From: DAIDKA01 sp036489445
GTDB taxonomy: Bacteria > Pseudomonadota > Gammaproteobacteria > Steroidobacterales > Steroidobacteraceae
DNA length: 64,000 bases
Direction: 5' to 3'
Assembly (NCBI GenBank): GCA_036489445.1
Contig: DASXFV010000056.1
Location: 1 to 64,000 of the forward strand
The first letter of the stretch is position 1. Every line of letters starts with the position of its first letter. Shown piece by piece: positions 45,948 through 54,382 of this stretch. The notes below the pieces were generated by a model that worked only from the letters and a program-made list of their open reading frames with translations, was not told where the DNA came from and made no database searches. Both the position numbers and the translations under genes were made by a program.

Positions 45948-47540
45948 ATGTCCAGGCTGCAACCGGTGCGACGGGCACTGATCTCAGTGTCCGAGAAGGC
46001 TGGCGTCACCGAGCTGGCGCGCGCCATCGCCGCGCGCGGTATCGAAATCTTGTCCACCGGGGGCACCGCACGACTGCTGCGTGATGCCGGTGTGCCGGTG
46101 CGCGATGTCGCCGATTACACCGGCTTCCCGGAGATGATGGACGGGCGCCTGAAGACCTTGCACCCGAAGATCCACGGTGGGCTGCTGGGTCGGCGCGGCA
46201 TTGACGATGCGGCCATGGCCGAGCACCAGATCGCACCCATCGATCTGCTGGTCGTGAATCTCTATCCCTTTGCCAGTGCGGTCGCCAGCCCCCAGTGCAG
46301 CTATCAGCATGGCATCGAGAACATAGACATCGGTGGTCCTGCGATGCTGCGGGGCGCGGCCAAGAACCACGAATTCGTCACGGTCGTGGTGGATCCGGCG
46401 GACTATGCGCGCGTGCTCAGCGAACTGACCACCCACGACGGTTGCACCACCTTCCAGCTGCGCGCGTCGCTCGCGGCCAGCGCCTACGCGCATACGGCAA
46501 TGTACGACACCATGGTGGCGCAGTGGCTCATGCAGCGGCAGCAGGTGAAGCCTGCGACCTTCCCCCCGACACTGCCATTGGTATTCGCGAAAGTCCAGGA
46601 TCTGCGCTACGGCGAGAACCCGCATCAGCATGCCGCGTTCTATCGCGCAGCCGCAGGCCCGCCGACCGGTATCGCCGGTGCACGCACCCTCCAGGGCAAG
46701 GAGTTGTCCTTCAACAATATCGTCGATGCGGATACCGCCATTGAATGTGTACGGCAATTCGCGCAGCCGGCCTGCGTGATTGTCAAACACGCCAATCCCT
46801 GCGGCGTCGCGCAGGCCGCCGGTTTACTCGGCGCCTACGAGGCGGCGTACCGGACGGATCCGGTTTCCGCTTTTGGCGGCATCATTGCCTTCAACCGGGA
46901 GCTGGACGCACTCACCGCACGGAGCATCCTCGGGCGGCAGTTTGCCGAAGTGATCGTGGCACCGGGTGTGGCGGCGGATGCCCGCGCGGTACTGGCACAC
47001 AAGTCTGACGTCCGCGTGCTGGAGCTCGCACCGGCGCCTGCGCAGGAGGAGGCTGCCGGGGTCGGTGTCAGTGCCGAAGTCGAACTGCGCAGCATCGCCG
47101 GCGGCCTGCTGGTTCAGACGCGCGACTTGGCGCATATCTCGACCGCAGGTCTGAAGACGGTCACGCGCCGCGCCCCCACGGCGCAGGAGCTGCTGGACCT
47201 CGACTTCGCCTGGCGCGTGTGCAAGGTTGTCAAATCCAACGCCATTGTGTTTGCACGGGGCGGTGCCACGCTCGGAGTGGGCGCCGGTCAGATGAGCCGC
47301 GTCTATTCCACCAGGGTCGCGGCATTGAAGGCCGCCGACGCGAGGCTGGACCTGGATGGCGCGGTGATGGCATCCGATGCGTTCTTCCCGTTTCGGGATG
47401 GACTGGACGCGGCAGCAACGCTGGGCATCCGTGCGGTCATTCAGCCCGGGGGCTCACGGCGCGATGATGAGGTGATCGCTGCCGCGGATGAACGCGACAT
47501 TGCCATGGTGTTCACCGGCATGCGCCATTTCCGGCATTAG
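45948..47540 (+). CDS. purH: Bifunctional AICAR transformylase/IMP cyclohydrolase
   Basis: Final two steps of IMP synthesis. 530 residues: the N-terminal IMP cyclohydrolase domain (RRALISVSEKAGVTELARAI, STGGTARLLRDAG, DGRLKTLHPKIHGGLL) and the transformylase domain with DLRYGENPHQHAAFY, KHANPCGVA and AFGGIIAFN, ending FTGMRHFRH. Standard length. purD begins 7 bases after the stop. Confidence 0.98.
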   Translation: MSRLQPVRRALISVSEKAGVTELARAIAARGIEILSTGGTARLLRDAGVPVRDVADYTGFPEMMDGRLKTLHPKIHGGLLGRRGIDDAAMAEHQIAPIDLLVVNLYPFASAVASPQCSYQHGIENIDIGGPAMLRGAAKNHEFVTVVVDPADYARVLSELTTHDGCTTFQLRASLAASAYAHTAMYDTMVAQWLMQRQQVKPATFPPTLPLVFAKVQDLRYGENPHQHAAFYRAAAGPPTGIAGARTLQGKELSFNNIVDADTAIECVRQFAQPACVIVKHANPCGVAQAAGLLGAYEAAYRTDPVSAFGGIIAFNRELDALTARSILGRQFAEVIVAPGVAADARAVLAHKSDVRVLELAPAPAQEEAAGVGVSAEVELRSIAGGLLVQTRDLAHISTAGLKTVTRRAPTAQELLDLDFAWRVCKVVKSNAIVFARGGATLGVGAGQMSRVYSTRVAALKAADARLDLDGAVMASDAFFPFRDGLDAAATLGIRAVIQPGGSRRDDEVIAAADERDIAMVFTGMRHFRH

Positions 47541-47547
47541 GCATTAG

Positions 47548-48843
47548 ATGAAGGTTCTGATCATTGGTGGCGGGGGCCGCGAACATGCGCTGGCCTGGAA
47601 ATGCGCCGCCGAGCCCGGTGTCAGCGAGGTTCTGGTGGCGCCGGGCAACGCCGGTACGGGCGCCGAACTGCGGGTGCGCAACGTCGCAATCGCGGCTGAG
47701 GATGTCGAGGCCCTGGTGAACCTCGCCCTGGAGGAAAAGGTCGATCTGACCATCGTGGGGCCGGAGGGTCCACTGGTCGCCGGTGTAGTGGATGCCTTTA
47801 CCGCCAGGGAGCTGAAGTGCTTCGGGCCCACGCGCCTGGGCGCGCGCCTGGAGGGTTCCAAGGCATTCTGCAAGCAGTTCCTGCAGCGCCACCACATCCC
47901 GACCGCCGGCTACCGCACCTTTACCCAGGCGACTTTCGATGAGTCCTATGTGCGCGCGCGTTCCTTGCCCGTTGTAGTCAAGGCCAGCGGCCTGGCCGCC
48001 GGCAAGGGCGTCGTGATCGCCCACAGCCATCAGGAGGCGATTCAGGCCGCGCACGGCATGTTCGAGGGGCGCTTTGGCGCCGCGGGCACCGAGGTGGTCA
48101 TCGAGGACTTCCTGCAGGGCGAGGAGGTCAGTTTCATCGTGATGGCCGATGGCGTTCATGTGCTGCCACTGGCGACATCACAGGATCACAAACGACTGCT
48201 GGATGCGGATGCCGGACCCAATACGGGCGGCATGGGGGCCTATTCACCCGCCCCGATCGTCACCCCGCAGCTGCACGCGCGCATCATGCGTGAGGTCATC
48301 CATCCCACCATCCGCGGTCTGGCGGCCGACGGCACGCCCTACACCGGATTTCTGTATGCCGGACTGATGATCGCGGCCGACGGCACGCCCAATGTGCTGG
48401 AGTACAACTGCCGCTTCGGTGATCCGGAAACCCAGCCAGTGCTGTCGCGACTGCGCTCGGATCTGACTCAGCTGTGTACCACCGCCCTTGCCGGCCGCCT
48501 GGATCAGATGCGCTGTGAATGGGATTCGCGCGCGGCCCTGGGCGTGGTGCTGGCCGCACAAGGCTACCCGGATACGGTGCGCACCGGGGATGTGATCAGC
48601 GGGCTGGATGTCGCCGCCACGCTGCCCGGCAAGGTGTTTCACGCCGCGACGCGCGCCAGCACCGGGACGGGGTCCGCACCTGCGGTGACCACCGCGGGCG
48701 GGCGCGTGCTGTGCGCCGTGGGGTTAGGGGACAGTGTCAGCGCCGCCCAGCACCAGGCCTATGCCCTCGCGCGGGTGCTGCATTGGCAGGGAATGCAGTA
48801 TCGCCGGGACATCGGCTACCGGGCCATTGCCCGCGAAAATTAG
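47548..48843 (+). CDS. purD: Phosphoribosylamine--glycine ligase
   Basis: Second step of purine synthesis (GAR synthetase), an ATP-grasp ligase. 431 residues: VLIIGGGGREHALAWKCA, VGPEGPLVAGVVD, VVVKASGLAAGKGVVIA, DHKRLLDADAGPNTGGMGAYSPAP and LEYNCRFGDPETQ. It ends purH-purD; its stop overlaps the end of the convergent outer-membrane-protein gene by four bases. Confidence 0.98.
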   Translation: MKVLIIGGGGREHALAWKCAAEPGVSEVLVAPGNAGTGAELRVRNVAIAAEDVEALVNLALEEKVDLTIVGPEGPLVAGVVDAFTARELKCFGPTRLGARLEGSKAFCKQFLQRHHIPTAGYRTFTQATFDESYVRARSLPVVVKASGLAAGKGVVIAHSHQEAIQAAHGMFEGRFGAAGTEVVIEDFLQGEEVSFIVMADGVHVLPLATSQDHKRLLDADAGPNTGGMGAYSPAPIVTPQLHARIMREVIHPTIRGLAADGTPYTGFLYAGLMIAADGTPNVLEYNCRFGDPETQPVLSRLRSDLTQLCTTALAGRLDQMRCEWDSRAALGVVLAAQGYPDTVRTGDVISGLDVAATLPGKVFHAATRASTGTGSAPAVTTAGGRVLCAVGLGDSVSAAQHQAYALARVLHWQGMQYRRDIGYRAIAREN

Positions 48844-49670
48844 AAACTCGCGCGCACGAACAGTTCCGGTCCGTGCAGCCGGATGCCCACCAGTCCCGGA
48901 CTGCTCTGGGTGATCGAATCCAGTTTCAGCTGCACCACCGAGTAGCCCGCGCCCAGCGCGAGATTGGGCACCGCACGAAACTGCACATCAGCGTGAAAAT
49001 CCCCCAGCGACCCGGAGGTCCCGTTGATCGTCGCGCGCAGGTACTGGCCCTGCGCCGTCACTGAAAACCGGCGAGTGATGCGCCAGACAGCGTCCAGGGC
49101 TGGCGTCGGCAACGCTCCGGCGATGGAGGTTTCGTAACTGCCGAAGCGGGCCGGCACCTCACCGCGCACGTCCAGATCCATGAGGTGCACTCCTAAGCCT
49201 GCGGCGAGCTCAAAGCGGTCGTTCTGGATGAAGGCGTACGTCCAGGTGATGCCCATGACGCGCCATTGCAGGGCAGAGTTCACGGCCTCGCCGGAACTGA
49301 ACACCTGATCCCCGAACACGATGGAGCGATCGAGGGTCTGACTGCCGGACTGATCCAGTTCCAGATAGTCAGCGGTGATGCGATTGCGATCGCGCAGTCT
49401 GAACATGAGTTCGACCATGCCATCGTTCTCGGACGGGCGGAAGCCCAGGTCCTGCGTGCCTGACAGGTCGGTGCCCGCCAGCGGTATGCCGGGTGGGTCC
49501 AGGCGCAGATCGGTTTTGACCGAGGCGTGAAAGTAACTGGCCCGCAGCGCAAAGTAGTCGGTGATGGGACTGGGCGTCTGCGCATCATTGTCGAAAAAGT
49601 CATCCGCCGCATGCGCAGGTCGCCAGGCAAGCCCGCTGAACATCAGGGCCAGAGCCAGCAACGCTGGCAT
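48840..49670 (-). CDS. Predicted outer-membrane beta-barrel protein
   Basis: 276 residues with a signal peptide (MPALLALALMFSGLAWRPAHA, cleaved before ADDFF). The mature part alternates hydrophobic and polar residues, e.g. YFALRASYFHASVKTDLRL, GMVELMFRLRDRNRITADYLEL, DRFELAAGLGVHLMDLDVRG and RFSVTAQGQYLRATING, and ends with a terminal strand FVRASF with the C-terminal Phe that the BAM complex recognises. No specific family recognised. ATG 49670 was chosen because GAGG lies 5 bases before it and the signal peptide then begins directly; upstream in-frame ATGs at 49724 and 49775 add a non-signal leader. Confidence 0.72.
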   Translation of the reverse strand: MPALLALALMFSGLAWRPAHAADDFFDNDAQTPSPITDYFALRASYFHASVKTDLRLDPPGIPLAGTDLSGTQDLGFRPSENDGMVELMFRLRDRNRITADYLELDQSGSQTLDRSIVFGDQVFSSGEAVNSALQWRVMGITWTYAFIQNDRFELAAGLGVHLMDLDVRGEVPARFGSYETSIAGALPTPALDAVWRITRRFSVTAQGQYLRATINGTSGSLGDFHADVQFRAVPNLALGAGYSVVQLKLDSITQSSPGLVGIRLHGPELFVRASF

Positions 49671-49820
49671 CCGGACCTCACCTGCGGCGCGCTCGGTCGA
49701 TGCAGGCCGCGACGATTGGCTCATGATTTGCGACAACGGTTTGGCCGATTGAAGGTTCGCCGCATCATCCAACATGCTGATGTGGCGCGCCAGAGTCGCT
49801 GCGAGCAGACGGTGCCGGGC

Positions 49821-49847
49821 GGAGCCTGTACATAATGTCCAGGCTCC
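49821..49847. terminator. Stem-loop downstream of rho
   Basis: GGAGCCTG and CAGGCTCC form an 8-bp stem, continued inside by ACA/TGT with loop TAA after a single mismatch. It lies 17 bases past the rho stop in a non-coding stretch (49671-49863) that also holds the start region of the outer-membrane gene. There is no U-run, so it is a weak terminator or a 3'-end stabiliser of the trxA-rho mRNA. Confidence 0.5.
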
Positions 49848-49863
49848 CGGGGCTCCTGCAGGA

Positions 49864-51354
49864 TCAGCGCTTCATCGCCTCGAAGAAGTCGCTGTTGGAC
49901 TTGGTGTCCTTCATCTTGTCCAGCAGAAACTCCACCGATGCCAGCTCATCCATCGGATGCAGGAGCTTGCGCAGGATCCAGATCTTGGCGAGCTCGCCAT
50001 GATCGGTGATGAGTTCTTCCTTGCGGGTGCCGGAGCGGTTGATGTTCACCGCGGGGAAGACACGCTTCTCGGAGATCCGGCGATCCAGATGGATTTCGCT
50101 GTTGCCGGTGCCCTTGAATTCCTCGTAGATCACATCGTCCATCTTGGAACCGGTATCAATCAACGCGGTGGCCAGGATGGTCAGGCTCCCGCCCTCCTCG
50201 ATGTTCCGGGCCGCGCCGAAAAATCGCTTCGGACGCTGCAGGGCGTTGGCGTCCACGCCTCCTGTGAGCACCTTGCCGGACGACGGCACCACCGTATTGT
50301 AGGCGCGCGCCAGACGGGTGATCGAATCCAGCAGGATGACCACATCCTTCTTGTGTTCGACCAGGCGCTTGGCCTTCTCGATGACCATTTCGGCCACCTG
50401 CACGTGTCGGGCAGCCGGCTCGTCGAAGGTGCTGGAGACCACCTCCCCCTTCACCGTGCGCTGCATTTCGGTGACCTCTTCCGGGCGCTCATCGATGAGC
50501 AGCACGATCAGGTACACCTCGGGCTGGTTGTTGGTGATGGCAGTTGCAATGTTCTGCAACAGCATCGTCTTGCCGGCCTTTGGCGGGGAGACGATCAGCC
50601 CGCGCTGACCTTTGCCGATCGGCGCCACCAGGTCGATCATGCGCGCCGTCAGATCCTCGGTCGAACCGTTACCACGTTCGAGCTTCAGGCGGCGGGTCGG
50701 ATGCAGCGGTGTCAGATTCTCGAACAGCACCTTGTTGCGTGAGCTGTCGGGGGAATCAAAATTGATCTCACCCACCTTCAGCAGCGCGAAGTACCGCTCA
50801 CCATCCTTCGGCGGACGGATGAGACCGGAGAGGGTGTCGCCGGTACGCAGGTTGAACCGGCGGATCTGGCTCGGACTGACATAGATGTCATCGGGACCTG
50901 CCAGGTACGAGCTGTCAGCCGAGCGCAGGAAGCCGAAGCCATCCTGCAGGATCTCCAGCACGCCATCACCGTAGATGTTCTCGCCGTTGCGGGCATGGGC
51001 CTTCAGGATCGAGAAGATGATGTCCTGCTTGCGCGAGCGGGCCATGTTCTCCAGGCCCATCGATTCGGCAAGTTTCACCAGATCGGTGATTGGCTTGGAC
51101 TTCAGCTCCGTGAGGTTCATGGAGCTTCGCGACAGGGTCAGCTCGGCTGCGCTGATGACCTCGCCGTCCTCGCCGCCGTCGAACGCCTCGATGTCCTGCT
51201 GATCGTCCGGCCGCCCGTTGGCGCGGTTACCGTCGCGATTGCCGTCACGGTTGTTGCCACCGCCGCCATCACGATTGCCGTCGCGATTGCCATTGCCATG
51301 GCGCGGGCCCTTGTTAGGCCGATTGCGCCCCTGATTGCCCAGATAACCTCTCAT
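49864..51354 (-). CDS. rho: Transcription termination factor Rho with N-terminal disordered extension
   Basis: Hexameric RNA-dependent ATPase helicase that ends transcription. Residues 79-496 are a normal Rho: MNLTELKSKPITDLVKLAE, the RNA-binding cold-shock domain with DGFGFLRS, P-loop SPPKAGKTML, Walker B and the Q/R-loop region VVPSSGKVLTGGVDANAL. Residues 1-78 are an extension: 6-48 contain only polar residues plus Gly, Ala and Pro, with GNRD units repeated, and 49-70 are acidic. ATG 51354 overlaps the trxA stop (ATGA), favouring the long form; ATG 51120 would give the classical Rho. Confidence 0.95.
   Translation of the reverse strand: MRGYLGNQGRNRPNKGPRHGNGNRDGNRDGGGGNNRDGNRDGNRANGRPDDQQDIEAFDGGEDGEVISAAELTLSRSSMNLTELKSKPITDLVKLAESMGLENMARSRKQDIIFSILKAHARNGENIYGDGVLEILQDGFGFLRSADSSYLAGPDDIYVSPSQIRRFNLRTGDTLSGLIRPPKDGERYFALLKVGEINFDSPDSSRNKVLFENLTPLHPTRRLKLERGNGSTEDLTARMIDLVAPIGKGQRGLIVSPPKAGKTMLLQNIATAITNNQPEVYLIVLLIDERPEEVTEMQRTVKGEVVSSTFDEPAARHVQVAEMVIEKAKRLVEHKKDVVILLDSITRLARAYNTVVPSSGKVLTGGVDANALQRPKRFFGAARNIEEGGSLTILATALIDTGSKMDDVIYEEFKGTGNSEIHLDRRISEKRVFPAVNINRSGTRKEELITDHGELAKIWILRKLLHPMDELASVEFLLDKMKDTKSNSDFFEAMKR
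51223..51294 (-). repeat. GNRD-coding tandem repeat in the rho extension
   Basis: Codes for Rho residues 21-44. The 12-base unit (GGC-AAT-CGC-GAC and variants, minus strand) occurs about five times in imperfect form, separated once by a Gly4-Asn stretch. Unit number could differ between strains by slippage. Confidence 0.7.
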
Positions 51355-51722
51355 ACGCCGCCAGCAGACTGGCGGTCTGGGACACCCAGATTCGCTTCAA
51401 GGAAGGCGGACAGCTGTGATTTGGACACGGCGCCCACCTTTTGGGCCTCGACGGACCCGTTCTTGAATAAAATTAGGGTCGGAATTCCGCGGATGCCGAA
51501 CGTGCGCGGCGTCTGCGGATTGGCATCGATATCGATCTTGGCGATTTTCAGGCGGTCCTGATACTCACCGGCGATCTCATCGAGAATCGGGGCAATCATC
51601 TTGCAGGGGCCACACCATTCGGCCCAGAAATCCAGCAACACGGGCTTGTCGGATTTGAGAACGTCCTGGCTAAACGTGGCATCAGTGGTGTGCACAATGT
51701 GCGAACTACTCACGCGGTTCAT
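51351..51722 (-). CDS. trxA: Thioredoxin
   Basis: Cytoplasmic thioredoxin of 123 residues with the active site FWAEWCGPCKMIAPILDE, the DANPQTPRTFGIRGIPTLILF cis-Pro region, and a C-terminal extension of about 12 residues (PDRQSAGGV). It is translationally joined to rho downstream (ATGA). The trxA-rho pair with rhlB divergent is conserved in gammaproteobacteria. Confidence 0.96.
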   Translation of the reverse strand: MNRVSSSHIVHTTDATFSQDVLKSDKPVLLDFWAEWCGPCKMIAPILDEIAGEYQDRLKIAKIDIDANPQTPRTFGIRGIPTLILFKNGSVEAQKVGAVSKSQLSAFLEANLGVPDRQSAGGV

Positions 51723-52027
51723 CCTCCATGGGAGAACTAAAAGTTTTCGGTTGAGGGAAGGAAAATCTAGGCTTGGGCCTGTGAAAAACAGGGCGGCTAC
51801 GGCGAAAGCCGTGCCAGAAACACCCGTTAAACGGTTACACTGTGATCTATGATCTATAAGGAAATGGGGGTCAAGAAAAACTTGATGGCAGGTGGGGCTC
51901 CTTTTGGCAGCAAGCCAGGCTACTTTTTGCCCGGTCGCGTTGGAACCCCTGTCTTGAGTACCTTTTTAGCGCTTCCTAACGCCATTTTCAAGGCCCAACC
52001 TCGCAACCTCATGACTCTTAGCAAACA
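51723..52027. other. Divergent trxA/rhlB regulatory region with a low-GC rhlB leader
   Basis: 305 bases with no supported protein gene. From about 51830 to 52027 the GC content falls visibly below the surrounding genes and the strand is rich in short T- and A-runs. A frame of 60 codons (51849-52031) opens here and its TGA overlaps the rhlB ATG (ATGA). Its codon third positions are not GC-biased like real genes nearby, so it is more likely an untranslated leader or a short coupling uORF. TATGAT and TATAAG -10-like boxes lie near 51846-51862. Confidence 0.5.
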
Positions 52028-53335
52028 ATGAGTGATCAGCCTCCCACTTCTACACGATTTGACACCTTGGGACTGGACCCCACGCTGCTGGCCGGGATTC
52101 ATGATGCCGGATTCACCCATGGCACGCCCATCCAGTCCCAGACCCTGCCCGTGGCCCTTACGGGCCGGGATGTGGCTGGGCAGGCCCAGACGGGCACCGG
52201 CAAGACCGCCGCGTTCCTGGTCGCGCTCTATAACCTGCTGCTGACCCGGCCGGCGCCTGCCGGCAGAACCCCGACGTCCGTCCGCGCCCTGGTGGTCGCG
52301 CCAACGCGCGAACTGGCCGTGCAGATTCATCACGACGCCGAGATCCTGGGCAAGCACACCGGCCTGCGTACCGCAGTGGTCTACGGCGGCACCGACTACG
52401 AGAAGCAGCGCCGGCAGCTCGCCGATGGCATCGATGTGCTGATCGGCACGCCCGGCCGGCTCATCGACTACTTCAAGCAGCATGTGTTCGAGCTGCGCCA
52501 CGCGCAGGTGCTGGTACTGGACGAAGCCGACCGCATGTTCGACCTGGGGTTCATCGCCGATATCCGCTTCCTGATGCGCCGGTTGCCCCCGCCGGAGCGA
52601 CGTCTGTCGATGCTGTTCTCGGCCACGCTCTCGCACCGCGTGCTGGAACTGGCCTACGAGCACATGAACAATCCGGAGCTGGTGCGTATCGAACCGGACA
52701 AAATGACCGTCGATCGCGTACGGCAGGTCATGTACTACCCCTCGATGGAGGAAAAGCTGCCGCTGCTGATCTCACTGCTGCGCCAGGCCGAAGCCCGGCG
52801 GACCATGATCTTCGTCAACACCAAGCGCATGGCTGAGCGGCTGGAATCGGTGCTGAACGCCAATGGCTTCAATGCGCAGGCGATTTCCGGCGACGTGCCG
52901 CAGCCCAAGCGACTGCGTTTCCTGCGCGATTTTCACAACGGCGATCTGGCGGTGCTCATCGCCACCGATGTGGCCTCGCGCGGGCTGCATATTCCTGACG
53001 TGAGCCATGTGTTCAATTTCGACCTGCCCCAGGATGCCCCCGATTACGTGCATCGCATCGGGCGCACGGCCCGGGCGGGCGCCGAGGGCGATGCCATCAG
53101 CTTCGCGTGCGAGGAGTTCGCCGTGTCGCTGCCGGAGATCGAGGCCTACCTGGGCCACAAGGTGCCGTCTGCGCCGATCTCCCCGGAACTGATCGCCAGC
53201 GTGCAGCTGCTGCCCCCTGCGCCACGCGAGGGTGGACCGCCCAGCCATGGGCGTCGCGGTCCGGGCGGCCGGCCACCCGCCCGGCGCCGGCCCAACGGAC
53301 CGGGTGGCCCCCGACGCCGCCCCGGCGGCGGCTAG
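52028..53335 (+). CDS. rhlB: ATP-dependent RNA helicase RhlB
   Basis: DEAD-box RNA helicase, a partner of RNase E in mRNA decay in E. coli. 435 residues: Q-motif THGTPIQSQTLPVAL, AQTGTGKTAAF, PTRELAVQI, VLDEADRMFDLGF (DEAD), SATLSHRV and HRIGRTARAG. The C-terminal 40 residues are a Gly/Pro/Arg-rich tail (GGRPPARRRPNGPGG), likely RNA-binding. ATG 52028 matches the family start. The 3' end overlaps the convergent nucleotidase gene by four bases. Confidence 0.94.
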   Translation: MSDQPPTSTRFDTLGLDPTLLAGIHDAGFTHGTPIQSQTLPVALTGRDVAGQAQTGTGKTAAFLVALYNLLLTRPAPAGRTPTSVRALVVAPTRELAVQIHHDAEILGKHTGLRTAVVYGGTDYEKQRRQLADGIDVLIGTPGRLIDYFKQHVFELRHAQVLVLDEADRMFDLGFIADIRFLMRRLPPPERRLSMLFSATLSHRVLELAYEHMNNPELVRIEPDKMTVDRVRQVMYYPSMEEKLPLLISLLRQAEARRTMIFVNTKRMAERLESVLNANGFNAQAISGDVPQPKRLRFLRDFHNGDLAVLIATDVASRGLHIPDVSHVFNFDLPQDAPDYVHRIGRTARAGAEGDAISFACEEFAVSLPEIEAYLGHKVPSAPISPELIASVQLLPPAPREGGPPSHGRRGPGGRPPARRRPNGPGGPRRRPGGG

Positions 53336-54042
53336 ACCAGGCCCGAGCCAGGGCCTGCCAGATCGGTGATCCGATCCACGGCGGGCCAGGGCCCATGCTC
53401 CCGGATCGTGCCTTGCGAGTCCGGATGCCGCAGCCCAATCACCCAGCGGACACCCGCCGCGCGTGCCGCCGCGAGCACCGCCGGACTGTCGTCCACGAAC
53501 AGGGTGCGCGCCGGGTCGAAGGGCTCGCTGCGACGCACGCTGTCCCAGAACCTCCCATCCTCCTTGGGCCACGCAAACGTGTGTGAGCTGAACATCGCGT
53601 CCAGGTAGGCGGAGACACCGGTGCGCTCATCCTTGATCGCCAGGGAGACCGGATGGGCATTGGTGAGCAGCACCAGGCGCTTGCCGTTGCGGCGCAGGGT
53701 GGCCAGGAATTCCGGGACCCCTGCCAACCAGCGCACCTCGTGCATCGCGGCGCGCTTGAGCGCCGCCACATCCAGCTCAAGTTCGCGGCTCCAGAACGCC
53801 ACGCAGTACCAGTCCAGGGTGCCTTCCCGCTCACGGAAGCGCGGGGCGAGCTGCTCGCGCGCCTGTTCCAGGGTGAGGCCCCGCGCATCCGCCCAGGCTC
53901 GGGGGATGGTGTGACGCCAGAAACGGGTGTCAAAAGCCAGATCCAGCAGTGTGCCGTCCAGATCCAGCAGTACCGTGTCGATGGCGGACCAGTCAGGCCT
54001 TGATGGTGAGGTGTCCGGCGGGGTCATGAGATTGCAGAGCAT
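53332..54042 (-). CDS. yrfG: GMP/IMP nucleotidase (HAD superfamily)
   Basis: A 236-residue haloacid-dehalogenase-like phosphatase. Motif I VLLDLDGTLLDLAFD, cap segment EGTLDWYCVAFWSRELELDVAALKR, motif II LTNAHPVSLA, and motif IV FVDDSPAVLAAA match the YrfG family, which dephosphorylates purine monophosphates in E. coli. Two possible ATGs at 54042 and 54027 both precede the conserved region; neither has an obvious ribosome site. Confidence 0.88.
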   Translation of the reverse strand: MLCNLMTPPDTSPSRPDWSAIDTVLLDLDGTLLDLAFDTRFWRHTIPRAWADARGLTLEQAREQLAPRFREREGTLDWYCVAFWSRELELDVAALKRAAMHEVRWLAGVPEFLATLRRNGKRLVLLTNAHPVSLAIKDERTGVSAYLDAMFSSHTFAWPKEDGRFWDSVRRSEPFDPARTLFVDDSPAVLAAARAAGVRWVIGLRHPDSQGTIREHGPWPAVDRITDLAGPGSGLV

Positions 54043-54135
54043 ATCGCCAATGGCGTCCGACCGGCGCCTCCGCTAAGCTAGCGGGATCGAAAATTGCATC
54101 GCACACGGCCGCGAGCCGCACAATTCGATCGGCTT

Positions 54136-54360
54136 ATGGCGGATAGCGAAGACAACGTCGACCGCGAACTGTTCCGCAACATCGAAAAACTGCGCGAACT
54201 GCGGATCGCACATCGCGATCTTGACGATGTCATCACCCGGCTGACCCTGGACATGCACGTCGATGAGCTGCAGTTGAAGCGGCTCAAGAAGCGCAAACTC
54301 ATGCTCAAGGACCAGATCACGGTCCTCGAGAGCCAACTCATTCCCGATCTGAACGCCTGA
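54136..54360 (+). CDS. DUF465 (YdcH-like) small coiled-coil protein
   Basis: 74 residues, almost wholly helical: LRELRIAHRDLDDVITRL then LQLKRLKKRKLMLKDQITVLE, the pattern of DUF465 proteins. These are small, charged and cytoplasmic, of unknown function. ATG 54136 (MADSEDNVDRELF) matches the family; an upstream ATG at 54094 would add a basic leader. mscS follows 22 bases later. Confidence 0.85.
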   Translation: MADSEDNVDRELFRNIEKLRELRIAHRDLDDVITRLTLDMHVDELQLKRLKKRKLMLKDQITVLESQLIPDLNA

Positions 54361-54382
54361 GGCGCACGCACACCCCAATCCG

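Noticed and set aside
51849..52031. 60-codon frame ahead of rhlB as a real protein gene
   Set aside because: Codon third positions are not GC-biased, there is no good ribosome site and no recognisable family; kept only as a possible uORF/leader.
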